From Streptomyces sulfonofaciens (GTDB taxonomy: Bacteria > Actinomycetota > Actinomycetes > Streptomycetales > Streptomycetaceae), in assembly GCF_014656295.1 (NCBI RefSeq), contig NZ_BNCD01000003.1:248001-312000 (forward strand): a stretch of DNA of 64,000 nucleotides, in the 5' to 3' direction. The translations under genes were made by a program, and so were the position numbers. How positions within the stretch are numbered: the stretch's first letter is position 1; the number at the start of each line of letters is the position of its first letter. The notes under the pieces are model-generated. The model did not search any database. It saw only the letters and a program-made list of their open reading frames with translations, and was not told the origin of the DNA. Positions 46,164-54,346 of this stretch are shown here, in pieces.

Positions 46164-47741
46164 GTGGTCGACGGCACCACCAGCACGGGGGAACTGCCGG
46201 ACGGACTGACCAGCGCCGAGGTGGGCATGTGGCAGGCCTTCCGCAACGGCAGCGTCTACGACCTGCGGAGCGGCGACGCGGCCGTCGACGATCCGCACGG
46301 CGGGCACCCCTGGGGGCCGGAGCGCAGCGTACGGGCCCGCATCGTGGCGTGGCTGCTGCTGGACGGGCCGCCCGCACTGCCGGGCCGGGTGTCGTCGCTG
46401 AAGCTGTTCGGCGTGCAGATCGTCGGTGTGCTCGATCTGGCGGGCGGTCTGGTGCTGCCCTACGTCGAGCTCAAGGGATGCCGTTTCGAGAAGGAGATAC
46501 TCCTCCCGGAGGCGCGGCTGACCACCCTGCGGCTGCTCGACTGCTCCATACCGCGCCTGGAGGCGGCGCGGCTGCACACGGAGGGCGACCTGCATCTGGC
46601 CCGGTGCCGCCTCCAGCACGGCATACGGCTCACCGACGCGCACATCGGCACGGACCTGCTGCTCAACCAGGCCGTGGTGTACCGCGACCGGCGCAGCCGG
46701 GCGATCATGGGCGACGGGCTGAGCGTCGGCCAGGACCTCCAGGCCGAGCTGATGGAGTCGTACGGCGAACTGAGCCTGCGCGGCGCCCAGATCGGCGTGT
46801 CGCTCAGCCTGCGCGGCAGCCGCCTGTTCCACCCGCACGGCCGCCGGGCGCTCAACGCCCCGCAACTGACCGTGGAGCGCTCGCTCTACCTGACCCCGGC
46901 GAGCGTCGCCGACCCGGTGCTGACCAGCGGTGCCACGCCCGCGCGCGGCACCCGCGTGCAGCGGTTCGAGTGCCATGGCGGCATCCGGCTCGACGACGGC
47001 CGCTTCGGCGACGCCATCGACATGGAGCAGGCCCGCTTCGTCCTGGAGAACGACCAGGAGGTGTCCCTGCGCCGCGTCCAGACACCGGAGCTGCGCTTCC
47101 TCGGTGAGCGGCCGCAGCGCGGGCGGGTCGTGCTGTCGGGCGCGCGGATCGTCACCCTCGTCGACAAGGCGGCGAGCTGGCCGCGGGCCGGTGGCCTGTC
47201 GATGGGCGGGTTCAGCTACGAGAGCCTGGTGCCGCGCGGGCCCTTCTCGCTGTCGCTGCGCCTGGAGTGGCTGGCCGCCGCCACGCCCGAGTACAACCCG
47301 GAGCCGTACGAGAAGCTGGCGGCGGTGCTGCGCAGCTCCGGCGAGGACGCGGAGGCCCGTGTGGTGCTGCTCGCCAAGCAGCGCAGGCGGCGGGCGACAC
47401 TGCCGCTGGCGGCGAAGCTGTGGGGCTACGCACAGGACTGGACGGTGGCGTACGGGTACCGGCCGGGCCGTGCGGCGCTGTGGATGGCGGTGCTCTGGGC
47501 GGCCAGCGCCATCGCCTTCTCGCACGCCTCGCACCCGCCGATCAAGGCGGAGGAGCATCCGGACTGGAACGCCCCGCTGTTCGCGCTCGACCTGCTGATC
47601 CCGGTGATCAACCTCGGTCAGGACGGCTACTGGAAGCTGCACAGCGGCTGGCAGTGGGCTGCCGCCGTCGTCATCTGCCTCGGCTGGATCCTGGCGACGA
47701 CGGTGGCGGCGGGCGCCACGCGGCTGCTGCGCAGGGGGTGA
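46164..47741 (+). CDS. Membrane protein with repeat-rich N-terminal domain (annotated in relatives as membrane-associated oxidoreductase)
   Basis: A 525-residue protein of uncertain function. Residues about 1-70 (SAEVGMWQAFRNGSVYDLRS) precede a long region of short leucine-rich strands of pentapeptide-like rhythm (LKLFGVQIVGVLDLAGGLVL, LRLLDCSIPRLEAARLHTEG, SLRGAQIGVSLSLRGSRL), suggesting a right-handed beta-helix up to about 400. A helical segment (YNPEPYEKLAAVLRSSGEDA) follows, then two membrane helices near the C terminus (AALWMAVLWAASAIAFS and WAAAVVICLGWILATTVAAG). No cofactor motif is visible, so the oxidoreductase label in relatives lacks support here. The GTG has GGGGACGAGG just upstream. 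A two-helix pore-like end (WTVAYGYRPGRAALW) also recalls small ion channels. Confidence 0.7.
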   Translation: MVDGTTSTGELPDGLTSAEVGMWQAFRNGSVYDLRSGDAAVDDPHGGHPWGPERSVRARIVAWLLLDGPPALPGRVSSLKLFGVQIVGVLDLAGGLVLPYVELKGCRFEKEILLPEARLTTLRLLDCSIPRLEAARLHTEGDLHLARCRLQHGIRLTDAHIGTDLLLNQAVVYRDRRSRAIMGDGLSVGQDLQAELMESYGELSLRGAQIGVSLSLRGSRLFHPHGRRALNAPQLTVERSLYLTPASVADPVLTSGATPARGTRVQRFECHGGIRLDDGRFGDAIDMEQARFVLENDQEVSLRRVQTPELRFLGERPQRGRVVLSGARIVTLVDKAASWPRAGGLSMGGFSYESLVPRGPFSLSLRLEWLAAATPEYNPEPYEKLAAVLRSSGEDAEARVVLLAKQRRRRATLPLAAKLWGYAQDWTVAYGYRPGRAALWMAVLWAASAIAFSHASHPPIKAEEHPDWNAPLFALDLLIPVINLGQDGYWKLHSGWQWAAAVVICLGWILATTVAAGATRLLRRG

Positions 47742-47870
47742 GCGGCGGGCGTCCCGCCCCGGGGCGCGGGCCTTTCGCCGGGGCGCCGGCCGGGGGCGCG
47801 GACGGCCGGGATCCGACGCCTGCGAACCGCTTGCTGAGCGGACACCGCGCGCCACGGGCGCGCGGGCCAT

Positions 47871-47876
47871 TAGGCT
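47871..47876 (+). promoter_or_regulatory. -10 hexamer for leaderless Lon-domain gene
   Basis: TAGGCT, 8 bases before the GTG, which has no ribosome site. Confidence 0.4.
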
Positions 47877-47884
47877 TGCGGCTC

Positions 47885-48625
47885 GTGACGACCGTCCGGC
47901 TGCCGCTCTTCCCACTGAACTCGGTGCTGTTCCCGGGTCTGGTACTGCCCCTGAACGTCTTCGAGGAGCGCTACCGCGCCATGATGCGCGAGCTGCTCAA
48001 GACACCCGACGGCGAACCGCGCAGGTTCGCCGTCGTGGCCATCCGCGACGGGCACGAGGTCGCGCCGAGCGCCCCGGGCCTGCCGGACCAGACGGCGCAG
48101 CCCGAGCGCGGCCCGGCGGCCGGCTTCGGCAGCGATCCCGCGAAGGCCTTCCACGCCGTGGGCTGCATCGCGGACGCGGCGACCGTCCGGGAGCGCGCGG
48201 ACGGCAGCTTCGAGGTCCTGGCGACCGGCACCACCCGGGTCCGCATCGGCTCGGTGGACGCCTCGGGGGCGTTCCTGACCGCGGAGCTGGAGGAGCTGCC
48301 CGAGGAACCGGGCGACGAGGCGGGAGCGCTGGCCGAGGGGGTGCTGCGGGCCTTCAGGTCGTACCAGAAGCGGCTGGCCGGAGCGCGGGAGCGGTCGCTG
48401 TCCACGGACGCGGAGCTGCCGGACGAGCCGTCCGTGGTGTCGTACCTGGTGGCCGCGGCCGCGGTGCTCGACACGCCGACCAAGCAGCGGCTGCTGCAGG
48501 CTCCTGACACCGCCTCGCGGCTCCGCGACGAGCTGCGGCTGCTGCGCACGGAGACGGCCGTGATCCGCTCGCTGCCGTCGCTGCCCATGACGGACCTCAC
48601 CCGCAGCCCGACCAGCCTCAACTGA
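47885..48625 (+). CDS. Lon N-terminal (substrate-binding) domain protein
   Basis: A 246-residue protein made of the Lon N-terminal (PUA-like LAN) domain alone: VRLPLFPLNSVLFPGLVLPL, then NVFEERYRAMMRELL, VGCIADAATVRERADGSF and a helical second half with SYLVAAAAVLDTPTKQRLLQ. There is no AAA or protease domain, so it is not a protease. Relatives are stand-alone substrate-binding proteins of unknown role. The start is GTG, supported by the leaderless pattern. Confidence 0.88.
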   Translation: MTTVRLPLFPLNSVLFPGLVLPLNVFEERYRAMMRELLKTPDGEPRRFAVVAIRDGHEVAPSAPGLPDQTAQPERGPAAGFGSDPAKAFHAVGCIADAATVRERADGSFEVLATGTTRVRIGSVDASGAFLTAELEELPEEPGDEAGALAEGVLRAFRSYQKRLAGARERSLSTDAELPDEPSVVSYLVAAAAVLDTPTKQRLLQAPDTASRLRDELRLLRTETAVIRSLPSLPMTDLTRSPTSLN

Positions 48626-48735
48626 CACCGGACTCAACTGGCACCAGCCGCACCGGCCGGCGCGGTGGCACCCGGCGCCGGCGGCCCCCGGGCGCGGGCC
48701 GACCCCGAGCGTCCGCGAGCCCCCTGGAAGGACCG

Positions 48736-49248
48736 ATGGCGAAGAAGGCAGCGAAGGCCCGCGCCCGGCAGCAGGCGGGCGGCACGCCCGCGACCGTCGC
48801 GCTCGCCGCGGCGGGCGCCGACTTCACACTGCACTCCTACGTGCACGATCCGGCGCATCCCTCGTACGGGGAGGAGGCCGCCGAGGCCATGGGGGTATCA
48901 CCCGACCGGGTGTTCAAGACACTCGTGGCGGACGTGGACGGCGCGCTCACCGTCGCCGTCGTACCGGTCTCCGGCTCGCTCGACCTCAAGGCACTGGCCG
49001 CCGCGGTGGGCGGCAAGCGGGCCGCCATGGCCGACCCTGCGGCCGCGGAGCGCACCACCGGCTATGTCCGCGGCGGCATCTCGCCGCTGGGCCAGCGCAG
49101 GCGGCTCCCCACGGTCCTCGACGCGTCGGCCGCCGGGCACAGCACGATCTGCGTCTCCGCGGGCCGCCGTGGCCTGGAGGTGGAGCTCGCTCCCGGCACC
49201 CTCGCCGCGCTGACGGGGGCGGTGGTGGCACCGGTCAGCAGGAGCTGA
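48736..49248 (+). CDS. ybaK: YbaK/EbsC family aminoacyl-tRNA deacylase
   Basis: A 170-residue YbaK-type deacylase that removes mischarged cysteine from tRNA-Pro. The fold signature is SYGEEAAEAMGVSPDRVFKT with the conserved lysine in VFKTLV, then VAVVPVSGSLDLKALAAAVG and YVRGGISPLGQRRRLPTVLD. A basic 16-residue N terminus precedes it. GGAAGG lies 5 bases before the ATG. The convergent gap after it (49249-49612) contains only GC palindromes such as 49280-49294. Confidence 0.92.
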   Translation: MAKKAAKARARQQAGGTPATVALAAAGADFTLHSYVHDPAHPSYGEEAAEAMGVSPDRVFKTLVADVDGALTVAVVPVSGSLDLKALAAAVGGKRAAMADPAAAERTTGYVRGGISPLGQRRRLPTVLDASAAGHSTICVSAGRRGLEVELAPGTLAALTGAVVAPVSRS

Positions 49249-49612
49249 CCGGCACGGCCCCGGCACGCCGCCCCTGCGGGCCCCTTGCCGGGGCGGCCCC
49301 TGCCGGGACCGGGCGTGCCGCTCCCGCGGTGCGCCACTCTCCGGGACGGCGCCCCGGCCGGGAGGCGGGCCGGGGACCGGAGGGCGGGGGCTTCGGGGCA
49401 CACGGAAGCCGCGGCGTTCAGGCCAGCGGCTCCCCACGACGCGGGCCCGAGGGCCCCCACGACCCGGGCCCCGGGGGCCTCCACGGGGCCCGGGCACCAG
49501 CGGCGCTCCGCGCCTTCGGCCCCTGAGGGGTGCCGGTGCACGGCAGCCGGTACCGGCCCGGATGCGCTCGGGGGCCCGGCCCCGCAGCGCGCCCCGGCGC
49601 ACGCGCGGGGTC

Positions 49613-50281
49613 TCAGTTCTCCGACGGGTACGGCCCCGCCTGCTCGTGCCCGTGCTCCTGCTCGAACTCGGGTTCGGGGTCGCGGGGGCCGAAAAGAGCC
49701 GTCAGGCCGAGGTGGACCAGGGTGGCCGCCACCGGCCAGGCGAGCAGCGCCCCCTTCGCCTTCAGTTCGAGCGGGGCGTCGAAGGTGACGCCCTTGCCGA
49801 CCTGCCTGGCGTGGGCGGCGACGTCCGGGGTCGGCCCGAGCCAGATGCCCAGGCGCCAGGCCAGCAGCGCGCCGAGCAGCCCGCCCAGGGCGAGGGCGAC
49901 GACCAGCGGGACGCCGCCCCGGCGGCTCACCAGGAAGACGGCCAGCGCGCTCAGCGCGCCGAAGCCGACCGCCAGCAGGGTGAAGACGCCGTCCACCCCG
50001 ACGGCCTGCTCGCCCTCGCTGTCCTTGAGGTAGACCGCCTGGTCGTCCGCGATCAGCGGCACGTGCGGCGCGAGCCACAGCCACAGCAGGCCGAGCAGCA
50101 CGCCGCAGAGCGCCACCACGACCGTGACCACGGCCGCCTGCCGCACTTCGGTCTTCATACCGGGACCGTCCTCTCCGTACGGCGCGGGGGTCGCGGCCCC
50201 GTCTGCCGGTGCGGCGGGTACCTGGGGGTGCGGGTCGTGTGCGGGCTGGTGGTGCGGCGAAGGAGTCAACGGTGCGGTCAC
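49613..50281 (-). CDS. DUF2567-like membrane protein
   Basis: A 222-residue protein with about four membrane helices (VVTVVVALCGVLLGLLWLWL; GVFTLLAVGFGALSALAVFL; PLVVALALGGLLGALLAW; ALLAWPVAATLVHLGLTAL) and the segment LIADDQAVYLKDSEGEQAVG between the first two, typical of the actinobacterial DUF2567 group. Function unknown. The first 41 residues are Pro/His/Ala-rich; an ATG at 50158 with a better ribosome site (GAGGACGG) would give a 181-residue form. Both starts are plausible. Confidence 0.7.
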   Translation of the reverse strand: MTAPLTPSPHHQPAHDPHPQVPAAPADGAATPAPYGEDGPGMKTEVRQAAVVTVVVALCGVLLGLLWLWLAPHVPLIADDQAVYLKDSEGEQAVGVDGVFTLLAVGFGALSALAVFLVSRRGGVPLVVALALGGLLGALLAWRLGIWLGPTPDVAAHARQVGKGVTFDAPLELKAKGALLAWPVAATLVHLGLTALFGPRDPEPEFEQEHGHEQAGPYPSEN

Positions 50282-50315
50282 CCCCACATCGTGCCAAACG
50301 CCCTCGTGGAGTGCG

Positions 50316-51434
50316 TCACCGGACGGCCGCCCGGCGGTAGGCCCAGGTCGCCGCGGCCAGCGAGACGACGCCCACGGCCGCGCAGACCGCCAGGTCGAGT
50401 CCGACGGCGGGCCAGTCGGGGCGGGCGCCGAAGGCCCGTACGAATGCCTCCACCCCGTAGGTCGACGGGAGCAGGTCGCGTACGAACAGGATCGGCTCGG
50501 GCATCCGCCCGGCCGGCAGCACACCCAGCAGCAGCGCCGCCGACATGCCGAGCTGGCCGAGCAGCGTGGCCAGTTCGGGCCGCGGGGCGAGCAGTCCGAG
50601 GGCCGCACCCAGCCCGGAGAGCGCGGCGCCCGCCAGCGGGATCACCGCCACCAGCACCCAGAGGTGGGCGAGCGGCAGTTGGAAGAGGCCGCAGCCGACC
50701 ACCGCGGTCACGACCGTGCCCGGCACCGTGAAGGAGGCGTACGCGGCGGCGGTGCCGAGGACCACGGCGGCGGGCGGCACGGGCAGGGTGGCGTAGTGGT
50801 CGAGCCCGCCGGCGGCACGCAACTGCCCGAAGTACTGGGCGAGCAGGTTGAGCGCGACGAAGGCGACGACGAGGACGGAGGATCCGGCCACCACGGCCCG
50901 CGCCCCGCTCGCGTCGTCGACCACGCCCCGCATCAGGATCATGATCCCCACGGACTGGAAGGTCGCCACGAACAGCAGCGGGATCCTGGCCACCCGCGCA
51001 CGTGAGAGCTGGGCCCGGTAGACGGCACCGAGCGCGGGCAGCAGACGGGCCCGGGGCGCCAGGGCGACGGCATCCCGCCCCGAGCGGGCGGCCGACGGGT
51101 GCTCCCGGTCGCGGGCGGGCCCGCCACCGGCTCCGGTCTCCGGGGCGGCGGTGGGACGTGCGGGGTGGGCGGGGGCGCGGTCGGCACCGGCCGTGGTGGC
51201 GTCCGTGGAAGCCGCCCCGGCGTGTGCGGGGTCCCCGCCGGCGTGGGCGCCCGGGGGCGGCGCGGTGTCGCACGGGTGGTCGGGGCCGTACGCGGATGCG
51301 CCACCGCCGGTGGCCGGGGCGGGTGGGGCGCTCACCGTGCGCTGCTCCTTCTCGTCGCGTCCGAAGGGGCGGGCGGCACGGCCGCGGGGTCCGGTGGCCT
51401 TCCCATGGGTTCCTGCGGGGTGCGCCCAGCTCAT
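50316..51434 (-). CDS. ABC-2 type transporter permease
   Basis: A 372-residue integral membrane component of an exporter. After a long soluble N terminus rich in Ala, Pro and Gly (about 120 residues), six membrane helices follow the usual ABC-2 layout, starting at YRAQLSRARVARIPLLFVAT and ending with VGLDLAVCAAVGVVSLAAAT; the loop LLPSTYGVEAFVRAF is the conserved part before the last helices. The substrate is unknown. Its ATG overlaps the ATPase stop by ATGA, so the two form one transporter. Confidence 0.88.
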   Translation of the reverse strand: MSWAHPAGTHGKATGPRGRAARPFGRDEKEQRTVSAPPAPATGGGASAYGPDHPCDTAPPPGAHAGGDPAHAGAASTDATTAGADRAPAHPARPTAAPETGAGGGPARDREHPSAARSGRDAVALAPRARLLPALGAVYRAQLSRARVARIPLLFVATFQSVGIMILMRGVVDDASGARAVVAGSSVLVVAFVALNLLAQYFGQLRAAGGLDHYATLPVPPAAVVLGTAAAYASFTVPGTVVTAVVGCGLFQLPLAHLWVLVAVIPLAGAALSGLGAALGLLAPRPELATLLGQLGMSAALLLGVLPAGRMPEPILFVRDLLPSTYGVEAFVRAFGARPDWPAVGLDLAVCAAVGVVSLAAATWAYRRAAVR

Positions 51435-52447
51435 GTCTTCACCAGTCCCTCGACGCCGGCCGCGCTGCCGCCGAGGGCCAGGTAGACGTCCTCCAGGCTC
51501 GGGGTGGCCAGGGTGAAGTCGTCCAGCGCGGCGAAGGCGTCGCCGCCGGTGACGGCGGCGACGGCGGCCCGTGCCTCGTCCGGCGCGAGCCGCAGGGCCC
51601 AGCGGCGCCCGGACTCGACGGCGGCCGGGCGCAGCGCGGCGACCTCCGGCAGCTCCAGCGGTGCCCTCTCGCGCCAGACCAGTTCGACACGCACCTCGCC
51701 CGCGACCCGCTCCTTGAGGCCGGCCGGCGTGTCGCAGGCGATGATCCGGCCGCGGTCGAGCACGGCGACCCGGTCGAGCACCGTCTCCGCCTCGATGACG
51801 TTGTGGGTGACCAGCAGCACCGTCGTGCCCCGCTCGGCACGGCGCCGGTCCACGGCGGCCCACACCGCGCGGCGCGCCACCGGGTCCATGCCCGTGGTCG
51901 GTTCGTCCAGGACGAGCAGCGGGCGCTCGCCGACCAGCGCGGCGGCGAGGCAGGCCAGTCGGCGCTGGCCGCCGGAAAGCTTCTTCAGCGGCCGGGCGGC
52001 CAGGGGGCCGAGCCCGAGTTCGTCGAGGACCGCGTCCCGCGCGGCGCGTGCCGCGCGGGCGGTCAGACCGCGCAGCCGTCCGGTGGTCTCCGCGGCCAGC
52101 GCGACGGTCAGCTCGTCCAGTGCGGTGGAGTCCTGACCGAGGTAGGCGAGGATGCGGGCGGCCCGCTCGGGGTGCCGCACGATGTCGTGGCCGAGGAGGT
52201 GGACGCTGCCCGCGTCGGGCCGCAGCAGGCCGGTGAGCTGGCGGACCAGGGTCGACTTGCCCGCGCCGTTGGGGCCGAGCAGCCCGAAGACCTCGCCGCG
52301 CCGGACGTCCAGCCGCACCCCGTCGGTGGCACGCACCGGGGGCTGTGCGGGCCTGCCGCGGCGGCCGCGCGCCGCGGGGTAGGTCTTGACCAGGTCCCGC
52401 ACCGTGCACACGACGTCGGTGTCGTGTTCCGGCCATGCGGTGCGCAT
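51431..52447 (-). CDS. ABC transporter ATP-binding protein (drug/lipid exporter type)
   Basis: A 338-residue ATPase with Walker A GLLGPNGAGKST, Q-loop YLGQDSTALDELT, signature LSGGQRR, Walker B LLVLDEPTTGMDP and the switch histidine in LVTHNV. The C-terminal 80 residues (VRVELVWRERAPLELPEV) form the extra domain found in DrrA/CcmA-type ATPases. It powers the ABC-2 permease downstream. Substrate unknown. Confidence 0.93.
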   Translation of the reverse strand: MRTAWPEHDTDVVCTVRDLVKTYPAARGRRGRPAQPPVRATDGVRLDVRRGEVFGLLGPNGAGKSTLVRQLTGLLRPDAGSVHLLGHDIVRHPERAARILAYLGQDSTALDELTVALAAETTGRLRGLTARAARAARDAVLDELGLGPLAARPLKKLSGGQRRLACLAAALVGERPLLVLDEPTTGMDPVARRAVWAAVDRRRAERGTTVLLVTHNVIEAETVLDRVAVLDRGRIIACDTPAGLKERVAGEVRVELVWRERAPLELPEVAALRPAAVESGRRWALRLAPDEARAAVAAVTGGDAFAALDDFTLATPSLEDVYLALGGSAAGVEGLVKT

Positions 52448-52552
52448 TCTCACGAAGCACGAGCCTACGGGGTCGAGCCCTCCGGGGCGCCTTTGGGGCA
52501 CGCGTGCACCGCCGGGCGTCCCGGAAGGGCCGCGGGGAACCGGGGGTGCGCC

Positions 52553-53782
52553 TCACTCCCCCGTGGGCACCTGCTCCGCGGGCGACCGCGCCTCGATCTC
52601 GCGCCAGAAGCCCGCCCTGATGGCGTACCGGTCGTGCTCGTCGATCTGGTCGTCCTTGTGGGCGAGCAGGCCGAAACGGGCCGCGTAGCGCAGCAGCTCA
52701 CCGTCGATGCGGTGCGGGATGCGCGGGTACATCCCGGAGAGCCTGTGCAGGTGGGACGGCTCCGGCAGGCGCGCCATCCAACGGCGCGCGAAGACCTGAC
52801 CGACCTCGAAGGGGTCACCGCCGACGGTGGTGATGTCCTCCTCACGGTCCGCCCAGCGCTGCTCGGCGGTGGTCAACTGGGCCAGGGTCGGCAGCGCGGC
52901 CGCTTCCGGGGACTCGCCGGCGGTGGGTCTTTCCACCCAGCCCTTGTCGGAGGACCAGCGCAGTGTGGCGCCGGCCGGCGGCTGCCCCGGCTGACCGGAC
53001 GGTGCGCGCAGAGCGGCCAGGTCCTTCGGGGTGGGCACGCCCTTGGCCGCGGGTCCGCGGTCCTGTGTGCCGTTCGTCCCGGGGGCCGCCGGGGGCCGGC
53101 GGTCCGGGCCGGCGGCGTCGGCCGCCCGCTCCGCGGAGGTGAGCGCGGAGTCGGGCAGCGGCGCGGAGAGGATGGCGGCGATCTCCGGGCGCGGCGCGGC
53201 CACCGGGGCGCAGACGACGCCGGCCTCCTTCGCCCGCACGGCCTTGGTGATCCAGGCCCGGTCGAGCACCCGCCGCTCGTCGGCCTCGGCGACCAGGTCC
53301 TCCGACTGGTTGTAGTCGCCGTCCGCGGCCTGCACCGCCCACAGGTGGACGGCGACGCCGTGCTCCTTGGCAGCCATCATGCCCGGCAGCAGATCACCGT
53401 CGCCGGTCACCAGCACCACGTCGGAGCAGGCGCGGTTGCGGGCCAGCTCGGTCAGCTCGGCGTGCATGGCGGCGTCCACACCCTTCTGCGCCCACCGGCC
53501 GTCGCTGCGGGTCAGCGCGCCGAGGCGGACCGTGACCCGCGGCATCACCCGCAGCCTGCGGTGCTCGGGCTGGGGTACACGGTCCGGGGCGCCGTCGAAC
53601 CAGTAGATGCGCAGCAGCGGACGCTCCGTGTCCGACTCGGCGCGCTCGCGCAGACCCTGGATCAGGGCGGCGTGGTCGATGGTGATGCGGGACCGGGAGG
53701 GTTCACCGGCGAGCAGGCTCGCGGCGGCCCCCAGCAGATACCCGGCGTCCACCAGGACGATGCAGCGGTCCACGCGATCCAC
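52553..53782 (-). CDS. NYN-domain (PIN-like) protein
   Basis: A 409-residue protein with an N-terminal NYN/DUF88 domain of the PIN-nuclease fold: IVLVDAGYLLGAA, IYWFDGAPDR, GVDAAMHAELTEL and VLVTGDGDLLPGM carry the acidic residues expected for metal binding. The middle is Pro/Ala/Gly-rich linker, and the C-terminal 120 residues (DPFEVGQVFARRWMARLPEP, then SGMYPRIPHRIDGELLRYA) form a conserved streptomycete domain. RNase activity is a family inference. The GTG at 53782 was used; GTG 53773, three codons later, is equally consistent with homologues. Confidence 0.85.
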   Translation of the reverse strand: MDRVDRCIVLVDAGYLLGAAASLLAGEPSRSRITIDHAALIQGLRERAESDTERPLLRIYWFDGAPDRVPQPEHRRLRVMPRVTVRLGALTRSDGRWAQKGVDAAMHAELTELARNRACSDVVLVTGDGDLLPGMMAAKEHGVAVHLWAVQAADGDYNQSEDLVAEADERRVLDRAWITKAVRAKEAGVVCAPVAAPRPEIAAILSAPLPDSALTSAERAADAAGPDRRPPAAPGTNGTQDRGPAAKGVPTPKDLAALRAPSGQPGQPPAGATLRWSSDKGWVERPTAGESPEAAALPTLAQLTTAEQRWADREEDITTVGGDPFEVGQVFARRWMARLPEPSHLHRLSGMYPRIPHRIDGELLRYAARFGLLAHKDDQIDEHDRYAIRAGFWREIEARSPAEQVPTGE

Positions 53783-54073
53783 CTACCTTCTTCCCTGTTC
53801 CTACCGGGATGCCCGGCGGTCGCCCGCAGGATGCGTCCCGTGCCCACCGTGCTGAAGCGCGCGGGTCGCTTCGGGTTTCCTTCGAGTCTGCCCGACCGTA
53901 CGAGGGTTAACGGTCCGAACTCGATCTTCGGCGTGGCGCATCCGGTGCCGGTCGCCCTACAGGCCTTATCACGCAGGGTAATTATCAAACATGCACGACG
54001 TGGCACTGTATGTGAATCTGATCCTGCCCCCGGATCACCCACAGCAGGCAGATCGCACAGGAGGCGGATCACC

Positions 54074-54241
54074 ATGGCCAAGAACAGGAACCGCAAGCGC
54101 GGCGGCCGGCAGGAGCGCCCCGCGGCAGGCGGACGGGCGGCGCAGCAGGCCGGGTCCACCGGGCCGGGCACGGACACCGGGCCGGGCGGCGGCCCTGCCG
54201 AGGGAGCCCGCAAGCAGCAGCGCCGTTTCGGGCACAACTGA
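54074..54241 (+). CDS. Small basic conserved protein
   Basis: A 55-residue protein beginning MAKNRNRKRGGRQERP and ending RKQQRRFGHN, with a Gly/Pro/Thr-rich centre and no hydrophobic core. AGGAGG lies 9 bases before the ATG. It resembles small hypothetical proteins that streptomycetes keep beside dnaE; the basic ends suggest nucleic-acid or ribosome contact, but that is inference. The divergent gap to the NYN gene (53783-54073) is AT-richer and should hold promoters for both. Confidence 0.75.
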   Translation: MAKNRNRKRGGRQERPAAGGRAAQQAGSTGPGTDTGPGGGPAEGARKQQRRFGHN

Positions 54242-54272
54242 CCGCGGCGCGGGGACGGGCCCCGACGTCTGT

Positions 54273-54304
54273 GAGGGGCGCACCCGGTGGCGGGTGCGCC
54301 CCTC
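54273..54304. terminator. Bidirectional terminator between small basic protein gene and dnaE
   Basis: A perfect 14-bp stem (54273-54286 with 54291-54304) and 4-base loop in the 105-bp convergent gap. Confidence 0.85.
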
Positions 54305-54346
54305 ATGTGTTCGCCGATGTCCGCCGGCCTGCCTGGCCGGCCTCCC

